DNA from: CAZRKC01 sp964600665
GTDB taxonomy: Bacteria > Bacillota > SLNR01
Length of the DNA stretch: 8,850 bases
NCBI GenBank assembly: GCA_964600665.1
Contig: CAZRKC010000054.1
Coordinates: 1-8,850 of the forward strand
Direction: 5' to 3'
Positions 1 through 6,704 of the stretch are shown in pieces; the stretch's first letter is position 1; the number at the start of each line of letters is the position of its first letter. The position numbers were made by a program, and so were the translations under genes. Under the pieces are notes generated by a model that worked only from the letters and a program-made list of their open reading frames with translations, was not told the DNA's origin and ran no database searches.

Positions 1-128
1 GGAGTGCCCGATGGTTTTTCCTTTTTCACTTTTGCGAACTTAAGTGTACACTACCTTCACGACGGATTTGTTGTTATACTTGATTCTCAATCGATATTGT
101 GTGTTACTTGTTAGTTACGAATTCAGTT
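1..128. other. Left-edge stretch without a supported gene
   Basis: No gene can be called here, and together with the terminator and trailer it makes up the 351-nt gene-free left end. Plus-strand frame 1 is open from the window edge to a TAG at 112-114 (37 codons), but it has no start inside the window and its residues match no family I recognise. It could be the last part of a gene entering from outside, or chance. A perfect 10-bp palindrome AGTGTACACT lies at 43-52. Such sequences occur at insertion-sequence ends and as operators, but no partner copy is visible, so neither role can be assigned. Confidence 0.3.
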
Positions 129-151
129 AAAAAAATGAACCCGAAGGGTTC
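129..151 (-). terminator. Probable intrinsic terminator of the KAP-like NTPase gene
   Basis: Read on the minus strand, GAACCC and GGGTTC (151-146 and 142-137) form a perfect 6-bp GC-containing stem around a TTC triloop. The stem is followed by A and then seven Ts (135-129). This is the usual form of a Rho-independent terminator. It lies about 200 nt past the stop of the NTPase gene, so the transcript would carry a long 3' untranslated part. In the plus direction the hairpin has no adjacent T-run. Confidence 0.7.
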
Positions 152-351
152 GTGAAATTCGCGTATCAGTTTTTTGTCTACAAAGGTTTATGAAATCAAT
201 CACAATTTTATTGGCTCTTGTCAAAGAATATGTTAGTTCTTCCAAACATTAATTATTCACGCAGACAAGTCAAGAATACTCATACACGTGTGACATATTA
301 TACCTGAATAATTTGTAACCCTCAATTTGCTGTTCGAATCATTTGGAATCA
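152..351. other. AT-rich trailer between NTPase stop and terminator
   Basis: This is a gene-free stretch of about 200 nt. The only structure I see is a direct repeat GAATCATT (336-343 and 346-353), which overlaps the stop codon of the NTPase gene, and an 8-bp palindrome ACACGTGT near position 290. No ribosome binding site, credible short gene or RNA gene is visible on either strand. It most likely belongs to the 3' untranslated part of the NTPase transcript. Confidence 0.4.
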
Positions 352-2220
352 TTACTTATTATTCTCATCTATATGAGGAATGTTATTTGAACTCTTAATC
401 GCATTACCTGCTTCAATTATTTCTGTTAGCAATTTACTCAAAACTCCTCTTCTCAGTGAAAATTCCTCAACATGGATTTTAATTTCACCTTGCAACCAAT
501 CGTTCAAACTAGTTAATGCTTCGAGGTCTTCAACAATTGGTTCTAAATCATCCTTATTAGAGTATCTGGACTTTATCAAATCTGCGATGAAAAGAATTAC
601 ATTATTATCCGCTAACCGTAATGAAGTAAACAATTCCTGTAAAACTAAGTGACTCAAGAATGGAAAATTTGATAGACTTGTTGCGATCCATCTTAATGTT
701 TTTGTGTCCCCTTTAGATATCGCATAATTAAAGTTGGACAGGATATCAATCTTATTTCTTTTTTCAATTTCTTTGTCAAGTTTATCATATTCGCTTAATA
801 CTGAACGACCGATTGCCGTTGATGAAATACCTTCATCAAATATTGAGATGTCATAGTGTGAACTTGGTTCCCTTGCTCTTCCTGCCGCAATATTCAATCC
901 TGTGATAATTATTCTTTCCAATTCCTCTAAATCCATAAATAAAGCAGTGCAATCTATCAATTGTTTATATTTAATCATTGCTTTAAAGTATTTACTGTAT
1001 TCAATATTGCCATTTTCCAAATTCTTAAGAGTATTATGGCATATTTCTCTTGCTTCTTCTTCGCTCAAATTGTAAACATACCCGCCAAACAACTTTTCTT
1101 CTTCTGGAATATTATCAGTTTCCATATCTTTACTAAACTCTTCCATAAAGGTATCCTTGTTCAATATATTAGTGTCCAAATAATTGGTGAGATGTTTTAG
1201 ATATATAGAAAATTCGAAAGATTTATTGAAATATCTTCTATAAAACTCTGCTACTGGATCTTCACTTTTGCTAAACATTCTTGAACTGATATCTCTTTGT
1301 TTCAAGTCAGATAATTTATCTATCTCGATAAAACCTTCCTTTTTATTTTCATCTGTTCTTACTTCAAGAGAATATGCTAATACAAATGTTAATACAAGGT
1401 CTAAATACACTTGATATTCAGGAGTATCGCTCCAGTCATTTTTATCATTCAGAACAGCAAAAATGTTGCGAAACTCATTTATTGCCCTTCTCAAGATGCG
1501 AAAGTTTTTTTTCGTTGACTGCTCAAGAATTTCTTCAATCATTTCTACTTTTGAACACATATGTTTATGGAAGGAGATTTCAGCACTGGATTCATTAATA
1601 ATCGATAAGATTATTTGCGGGATATTACTGATGAACTTCACTGTTTTACCAATCGTTTTCTCTTTTCTTATGTTATAAAAATTATTCATATCTTCTGTTG
1701 CTGATTTTTCACAAATTTTATTTTCATCTGCAAGAATAACTACTTTTACATTGTAATGCTCAACCAAATCATTGATATAACCCATCACCGATTCACAGGC
1801 AGCTCTTGACCTTTCAAAATCATCTAAACATATAACAATGTTTTTCATGTCAATAATCTTTCTCATGTCAACTTTATATAAACTCCCAAATTCCAATCTT
1901 CTACCAGTAAGCACTGATGTGATTGAACTTGTAAAACTCAGACATGCCTTTGCGATTTCTGCAAGTCGGCTGTTCTCGATACCTTCTAAAACTCCCACTT
2001 GACTTAATAAAACTTTTACTGCAATATCATCAACTGTAGCTACATTATAAAGCGAAACATAAACAGGCTCCCAATTGATATCTTTAACAGCTTTGCTTAT
2101 GGAGTTTTTCCAATGATATGTTTTACCAGAACCCCACTCACCGTTTATTAGAATTGCGTAATCAGTATGATTATCCTGAATATAGTTAATAACTGCATTT
2201 GTAACATCATCTTTCATCAT
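352..2220 (-). CDS. KAP-like P-loop NTPase, candidate accessory defence protein
   Basis: 622 aa. The N-terminal third is a P-loop ATPase of KAP (STAND-related) type. Walker A is GEWGSGKT (27-34) and Walker B is IVICLDDFERS (128-138) with tandem acidic D133-D134. A sensor-1-like strand ends VKVVILADEN (158-167), and NFRILRRAINEF (239-250) resembles the arginine-containing end of KAP NTPase domains. The segment between Walker A and B, where many KAP proteins carry membrane helices, has only a weakly hydrophobic stretch (about 91-106), so a soluble protein is more likely. Residues 260-622 look mainly helical and match no domain I know. The site AGGAGG lies 5 nt before the first ATG and 8 nt before the second, so translation may begin at either. 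GC is near 30% in sampled lines, against 40-48% in hsdR. It lies 231 nt behind hsdR with no clear terminator between. KAP proteins include the phage-exclusion protein PifA of plasmid F, so a defence role is plausible but inferred. No effector domain is recognisable. Confidence 0.85.
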   Translation of the reverse strand: MMKDDVTNAVINYIQDNHTDYAILINGEWGSGKTYHWKNSISKAVKDINWEPVYVSLYNVATVDDIAVKVLLSQVGVLEGIENSRLAEIAKACLSFTSSITSVLTGRRLEFGSLYKVDMRKIIDMKNIVICLDDFERSRAACESVMGYINDLVEHYNVKVVILADENKICEKSATEDMNNFYNIRKEKTIGKTVKFISNIPQIILSIINESSAEISFHKHMCSKVEMIEEILEQSTKKNFRILRRAINEFRNIFAVLNDKNDWSDTPEYQVYLDLVLTFVLAYSLEVRTDENKKEGFIEIDKLSDLKQRDISSRMFSKSEDPVAEFYRRYFNKSFEFSIYLKHLTNYLDTNILNKDTFMEEFSKDMETDNIPEEEKLFGGYVYNLSEEEAREICHNTLKNLENGNIEYSKYFKAMIKYKQLIDCTALFMDLEELERIIITGLNIAAGRAREPSSHYDISIFDEGISSTAIGRSVLSEYDKLDKEIEKRNKIDILSNFNYAISKGDTKTLRWIATSLSNFPFLSHLVLQELFTSLRLADNNVILFIADLIKSRYSNKDDLEPIVEDLEALTSLNDWLQGEIKIHVEEFSLRRGVLSKLLTEIIEAGNAIKSSNNIPHIDENNK

Positions 2221-2451
2221 TCTAACCTCCTACAGAATTACTCTAACCTGTTGCCTCGGTATACCCTTTGCTTACTTCGTCCGTAGATATTTATGAGGTT
2301 TACATCCATCATTTGATAGGCACCCAACATTGATTATGTTGGATTACTCAACTGGAATTTTGGTAATAATTCATTCATGTGGTAATTGTAACTCTAATCT
2401 GAAGGATTTAGAATTAAGTATTTATTGTGAATACTGGCACATACGGTTAGA
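2221..2451. other. hsdR-NTPase intergenic region
   Basis: These 231 nt separate the hsdR stop from the NTPase start. I see two small hairpins: CCAACAT/ATGTTGG (2324-2330 and 2336-2342, 5-nt loop) and AGTATT/AATACT (2417-2422 and 2430-2435). Neither is followed by a T-run on the minus strand, so neither is a convincing terminator. An 8-bp palindrome GGTATACC lies near 2260. No good -35/-10 pair stands out. The NTPase gene may be read through from hsdR, or may have a weak or regulated promoter here. The region is AT-rich like the NTPase gene rather than like hsdR. Confidence 0.4.
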
Positions 2452-5400
2452 TCATAAGAGCCCCAGATATTTTTCAAAGAATTGAAGTAGTTTTTCGATG
2501 ATGCTCAGCTTTCGTTCGGTTCTGCCGCCTTTTGCAAACCGGGAAACGGGTGGCAAGATCTTATCGATCGCAGTCCCGGTGGTCTTGAGTGATCCATCCC
2601 GAAATGCATTGTCGATGAATCGTCTGGTTTCTTCATCTTTTAACTTTTCGTCTGCTATGATTTTGTTAATGTCGGCCTCTTTTTGGGCATGGAGGAATTT
2701 TCTCCAGTCCACATCCACATCCGTTGAAATATTGATCTGTTCGATAAAGTGTTCGATCAGCTCTTTTTTACTGCGAAGCCGGATACTTGAGTTGATCGCT
2801 TTATCGATGCTCGTGAGGATATCTTTGTCTTCACAGTTTGATGCGTGGTATTTAGCCACCAGCATCAGGATGTAGTCGATATTCACTTCGATCTGTTTGA
2901 TCAACTCGATTTCAAAGACGATGTCATCGCTGATGTCTTCTTTATCATCTGGTGGCTTAGGCGGATACAGATCAATATATTCACTCAAGTAATCCTGGAA
3001 ATTCCGCTGAGACAAGATTTCATACCCGGCAAAGTCATCGAATGCCGTTAGGATATTCCTTAATCGCAAGATAGCACCGAACAGGCGGATAAAGGTCTTC
3101 TTGTTCTCTTCTCCGATGATCTGCTGTCCTAAGGGGAATTGTGTGATTAAATCATTGATCAATTCTGCATAACCGGGTTTATGTTTGCCTTGTTCTTCAT
3201 ATCCTTCGTAGTACTCACGAAAAGTCTTGAGGAGCACGATCCCACCGGCATCTTTGTTTCCAAACAATGCGATCGCTTGATCCGTCTCTTCTTTTAGATC
3301 CCGAAAACAGACGATATTCCCAAATGTCTTGACACTGTTTAAGATCCGGTTTGTTCGGGAAAATGCCTGGATCAACCCATGCTGTTTTAAGTTCTTATCC
3401 ACCCACAGGGTATTTAAAGTCGTAGCATCAAAGCCGGTCAAAAACATGTTGACCACGATCAATAAGTCGACTTCTCGGTTTTTGACCCGCAAAGAAAGGT
3501 CTTTGTAGTAATTTTGAAACTTATCCGAGGATGTATCAAAGTTAGTATTAAAGGTGGCATTGTAATCATGGATCGCCGCTTCTAAGAACCCCCGGGAGCT
3601 TTTATCCAGATTATCTAAATTAAAGTCTTCATCCGGTAACAGTCCATCCGGATCCTCCTCATTGACACTGAAGGTGAAGATCGTTGCAATGTTTAGCGCG
3701 CGATTGTTGTCAACCAGCTGCTTTTGAAACTCAGTGTAATATCGCATCGCCATGGGGATGGATGCCACTGCAAAGATGGCATTGAACCCGGCAACCCGTC
3801 GGTTTTCTCTTTTTTCGATCATCGCCTTGGGGTTTTGGGTATCTGTTTCTTCCCACTTTGCGGCTAAAGTATAGAAGCTGTTACGTTTTGTTTTCTGGTC
3901 AAAGTGATCTAGGATATAGCCAACGACTTCATGGATCCGTCTGGGGTCGGCCAACGCTTTTTCCCGGTCGATTGCTCGTACATCTTTGTCGTTGATATGA
4001 TCCGTTTTTTTGATGGTGTTGATAAAGTCGATCCGAAAGGGTAAAACATTGCCATCATTGATGGCATCGACGATGGTATAGGTATGGAGTTTATCCCCGA
4101 ACGCCTGCTCAGTGGTGCGTAATAGTGGGTTTCCTGCAGCCCCTGCATTTGCAGCAAAGATGGGGGTCCCGGTAAACCCGAAGATATGATAGTTTCGAAA
4201 GTGGCGGGTGATTGCAAGATGCATATCCCCAAACTGGGACCGGTGGCATTCATCAAAGATCAGCACAACATGCTTTTTGTAGATGTCGTGTTGTTTGTTT
4301 TTGCGGATGAATACATCTAACTTCTGGATCGTTGTAACGATGATTCGGTATTCATGGGGATTGCCTTTTTCATCCCGGTCTTCCAATTGCCGTTGCAAGA
4401 CCCGAGTAGATGTGTTACCGTTTGCGGCTCCTTTTTCAAACCGGTCGTATTCTTTCATGGTCTGATAATCCAAATCTTTCCGGTCGACGACAAAGAGGAC
4501 TTTATCGATATCAGGCAGTGTGGTTGCAATTTGTGCTGTCTTAAAGCTCGTTAAAGTCTTACCGGAACCTGTCGTATGCCATACATAGCCACCTGCATCC
4601 AGTGTCCCCATCTTTTTGTAGTTGGTTGCAATGGTAATTCGCGAGAGGATTCGTTCTGTTGCCGCAATTTGATACGGGCGCATGACTAGCAAAAGTTCTT
4701 CAGATGTGAACACACAGTATTTGGTCAATACATTGAGTAAGGTATGTTTGGCAAAGAATGTTTTCGTAAAGTCCACAAGATCCGGGATGACCTGGTTACT
4801 GGCATCAGCCCAGAAACTAGTAAACTCAAAACTGTTACTCTTTTTGCTTTTTTTGCGGTCGCTGCTAGTTTGGTCTTTAATGTGGGCATTGCGGGTGGTA
4901 TTACTATAGTATTTCGTGTGGGTGCCATTTGAGATCACAAAGATCTGGACATATTGAAAGAGTCCTGATGCAGACCAAAAGCTATCCCGTTGGTAGCGGT
5001 CGATCTGATTAAATGCTTCCCGAATCGCAACCCCCCGACGTTTCAGTTCAATATGAACGAGGGGCAGACCGTTGACCAGGATCGTGACATCGTACCGGGT
5101 TTTGTATGTACCCTGGGATGATCCGAATTGATTGATCACCTGCAGGCGGTTATTGTGGATATTCCGTTTATCTAATAGATAGATGTTTTTTGTCGTGCCG
5201 TCATCTTTCCTTAAGATCTGGACATGATCGTCCTGGATCCGCCGGGTCTTTTCGACGATCCCTTCGTTGGCACTCGCCAGACACTCATTAAAAAACCGGC
5301 CCCATTCTGAGTCAGTAAAGTCATATCCGTTTAACAGTTCCAACTGTTTTCGAAGATTTGTGATCAAGGCCTGTTCATGATGGATGGATAGATACGCATA

Positions 5401-5541
5401 TCCTTGGGATGAAAGCAGCCGGATCAGTTCACTTTCCAATTCGGCTTCAGTTTGAAATGAACCGGATGGAGTATACTCTGACACATATTCTGCGACCACC
5501 GTATTCTCTTCTGTGGATGCAACGATGTTGTATGTGCTCAT
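2452..5541 (-). CDS. hsdR: Type I restriction enzyme, R subunit (endonuclease/translocase)
   Basis: 1029 aa; EcoR124I HsdR has 1038. The N-terminal PD-(D/E)XK nuclease shows D151, the ELK triad residues E165 and K167, and the QxxxY motif Q179-Y183. These catalytic numbers equal those of EcoR124I. Two RecA-like helicase/translocase domains follow: motif I TTGSGKT (323-329), DEAD-box motif II DECH (430-433), motif III TGTP (457-460), motif V around NMFLTGFD (698-705) and motif VI QAFSRTNR (725-732). Residues after about 800 form the helical C-terminal part that binds the HsdM-HsdS core. The enzyme binds the methyltransferase at unmethylated sites, pulls DNA in with ATP and cuts at a distance. 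The start overlaps the hsdS stop (ATGA) and has AAGGAG 9 nt upstream, so it is probably translated with hsdS and also able to start on its own. All motifs are intact and there is no frameshift. GC is 40-48% in sampled lines. Confidence 0.97.
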   Translation of the reverse strand: MSTYNIVASTEENTVVAEYVSEYTPSGSFQTEAELESELIRLLSSQGYAYLSIHHEQALITNLRKQLELLNGYDFTDSEWGRFFNECLASANEGIVEKTRRIQDDHVQILRKDDGTTKNIYLLDKRNIHNNRLQVINQFGSSQGTYKTRYDVTILVNGLPLVHIELKRRGVAIREAFNQIDRYQRDSFWSASGLFQYVQIFVISNGTHTKYYSNTTRNAHIKDQTSSDRKKSKKSNSFEFTSFWADASNQVIPDLVDFTKTFFAKHTLLNVLTKYCVFTSEELLLVMRPYQIAATERILSRITIATNYKKMGTLDAGGYVWHTTGSGKTLTSFKTAQIATTLPDIDKVLFVVDRKDLDYQTMKEYDRFEKGAANGNTSTRVLQRQLEDRDEKGNPHEYRIIVTTIQKLDVFIRKNKQHDIYKKHVVLIFDECHRSQFGDMHLAITRHFRNYHIFGFTGTPIFAANAGAAGNPLLRTTEQAFGDKLHTYTIVDAINDGNVLPFRIDFINTIKKTDHINDKDVRAIDREKALADPRRIHEVVGYILDHFDQKTKRNSFYTLAAKWEETDTQNPKAMIEKRENRRVAGFNAIFAVASIPMAMRYYTEFQKQLVDNNRALNIATIFTFSVNEEDPDGLLPDEDFNLDNLDKSSRGFLEAAIHDYNATFNTNFDTSSDKFQNYYKDLSLRVKNREVDLLIVVNMFLTGFDATTLNTLWVDKNLKQHGLIQAFSRTNRILNSVKTFGNIVCFRDLKEETDQAIALFGNKDAGGIVLLKTFREYYEGYEEQGKHKPGYAELINDLITQFPLGQQIIGEENKKTFIRLFGAILRLRNILTAFDDFAGYEILSQRNFQDYLSEYIDLYPPKPPDDKEDISDDIVFEIELIKQIEVNIDYILMLVAKYHASNCEDKDILTSIDKAINSSIRLRSKKELIEHFIEQINISTDVDVDWRKFLHAQKEADINKIIADEKLKDEETRRFIDNAFRDGSLKTTGTAIDKILPPVSRFAKGGRTERKLSIIEKLLQFFEKYLGLL

Positions 5542-6704
5542 GCGGGTTTCTCCTTAAAGGTCAATAATTTGTCCCGGTAGTATTCGTATTGTTTACGCCT
5601 TGCTTCGATCTCTGCGGGTAAGCCGATTGTAAGGTCGTTGCAGAGGGCATCAAAACGGTCGAGAATGGAAACAATGCGTTCTTGTTCAGAAAGGGGTGGG
5701 AGAGGAATTTTAAGTCGTTTAAGTTTCTCAGCAGTAATTAGAGGTTGACCACCTCCAACTGCTAAGTAATTTAGCTTCATGTTCATCAACTGGTAATAAG
5801 CGAATGATAGATCATAACCTTTTTTAGGCTTTACTATAAGAGTATTATCAGAGACATCATATTGACCTGTTGCTCTGTGAACTAAGCCTGCGTTAGCTCC
5901 AACTCTCGCAACTAGAATTAGATCCTCATTAAATACATAAGAATTAGAATAAGCAATGATGCCAGTTGAACCATAGATAGGAAATTTACCCCCATCATTT
6001 CTAGCCTTGTTTTTTCCTGATGTAATATTTTCGCAAACCTCATTCAGACTTTTCCTCCCAACCTCATCACCAAAACTCAACAGCTCATCTCTATAATACT
6101 CATACTGCTTCTTTCGTGCGGTCAGCTCTGCGGTCAGCTCTGCGGTCAGCTCTGTGAACTGGTCTAGGATTCGGAAGATTTCCTGTTGAACGGGAAGGGG
6201 GGGAACGGGGATTATAATTTGCTCCATTTTCTTTTTTGATACATTGTACCTTGTAACCCCACTTGCTGTCCGCTTAATCTGTTTTCTAAGTCCTTCCGAT
6301 CGGAATAAATGTTTGGAGAAGTCAGGCAAAAGTAACTCCTTGTTTTTTAGCCGGAAACCAAAACTAAAACTATTTAAATATAGTTTCTCATCCGTTTTTG
6401 CTGTCAGCACAGAAGACATCCCGCACTCATCCGGCGTTTCTGATGAACCTGTGAATAAAACATCCCCATACTGTACTGTACTTTGCTTTTCGCTTTTTCC
6501 GATTTTCACCTTGTCGGTTATATCATTTCTTAATGACAAATTGGAAAATACATTCATGTAAGTAATAAATTTTGCATTACCTTCAGTAAAATCCTCTTTT
6601 GTTTTGCCACTTAAACCGCCGAAAAAACATCCTAGTTCACCAAGAGTTCGATGTTCAACTCCTTCCGGGCAAAGCTCCTTGATCAACTCCTCCAATCTGC
6701 TCAT
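5538..6704 (-). CDS. hsdS: Type I restriction-modification specificity subunit
   Basis: 388 aa; EcoR124I HsdS has 404. There are two target-recognition domains (TRD1 about 1-165, TRD2 about 216-334), each followed by a conserved helical block. The central block begins IPVPPLPVQQEIFRIL (165-180) and ends KQYEYYRDELLSF (199-211). The C-terminal block begins IPLPPLSEQERIVSIL (333-348) and ends KQYEYYRDKLLTF (371-383). This internal two-fold repeat is typical of HsdS, and each TRD reads one half of a bipartite site. The central block carries three ELTA units (185-196). The two blocks are alike in protein but clearly diverged in DNA. TRD-coding lines are about 32-33% GC, while conserved blocks are 50-55%. 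The ATG overlaps the hsdM stop (ATGA) and is preceded by GAGGTGG. The recognition sequence cannot be read from the protein. HsdS guides both methylation by HsdM and restriction by HsdR. Confidence 0.97.
   Translation of the reverse strand: MSRLEELIKELCPEGVEHRTLGELGCFFGGLSGKTKEDFTEGNAKFITYMNVFSNLSLRNDITDKVKIGKSEKQSTVQYGDVLFTGSSETPDECGMSSVLTAKTDEKLYLNSFSFGFRLKNKELLLPDFSKHLFRSEGLRKQIKRTASGVTRYNVSKKKMEQIIIPVPPLPVQQEIFRILDQFTELTAELTAELTARKKQYEYYRDELLSFGDEVGRKSLNEVCENITSGKNKARNDGGKFPIYGSTGIIAYSNSYVFNEDLILVARVGANAGLVHRATGQYDVSDNTLIVKPKKGYDLSFAYYQLMNMKLNYLAVGGGQPLITAEKLKRLKIPLPPLSEQERIVSILDRFDALCNDLTIGLPAEIEARRKQYEYYRDKLLTFKEKPA
6117..6152 (-). repeat. Three tandem 12-bp repeats in the hsdS spacer (ELTA/TAEL)
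   Basis: Three perfect copies of TGCGGTCAGCTC on the plus strand, GAGCTGACCGCA on the coding strand, encode ELTA at residues 185-196. A partial fourth unit is suggested by the preceding T184. In the TAEL register this gives TAEL-TAEL with partial units at both ends. The repeat sits in the helical linker between the two target-recognition domains. In EcoR124I and EcoR124II the same kind of 12-bp repeat differs in copy number and changes the length of the non-specific gap in the recognised site by one base. Loss or gain of a unit here keeps the reading frame. Confidence 0.95.
6197..6203 (-). repeat. C7 homopolymer tract in hsdS
   Basis: Seven consecutive Cs on the coding strand cover P168, P169 and the first base of L170, in the proline-rich start of the central conserved block. 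A one-base slip would end the protein soon after TRD1, leaving roughly a half-subunit without the spacer helix. Seven is short for a phase-variable tract, so this is noted as a possible slip site only. Confidence 0.5.

Noticed and set aside
1..29. A minus-strand gene starting at GTG 29 and leaving the window
   Set aside because: The frame reads on to the edge, but there is no ribosome binding site before it and nine codons are too few to judge. The -10-like TATAAC at 79-84 has no -35 partner.
380..1678. Plus-strand open frames opposite the NTPase gene, possible antitoxin or overlapping gene
   Set aside because: Composition and residue content look like antisense shadow of an AT-rich gene. 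There is no start signal or recognisable protein.
2324..2342. Hairpin CCAACAT/ATGTTGG as terminator of hsdR
   Set aside because: The stem is only 7 bp with low GC and has no T-run on the minus strand.
2498..4932. Several open frames of 60-125 codons on both strands inside hsdR
   Set aside because: They overlap an intact, motif-complete hsdR, lack credible ribosome binding sites and family features, and follow from its codon composition.
5545..6110. Recombination between the two conserved blocks of hsdS by shared DNA repeats
   Set aside because: The blocks are similar as protein (KQYEYYRD) but the DNA differs at many positions, with no long identical run to support inversion or deletion. No second hsdS or recombinase gene is in the window.
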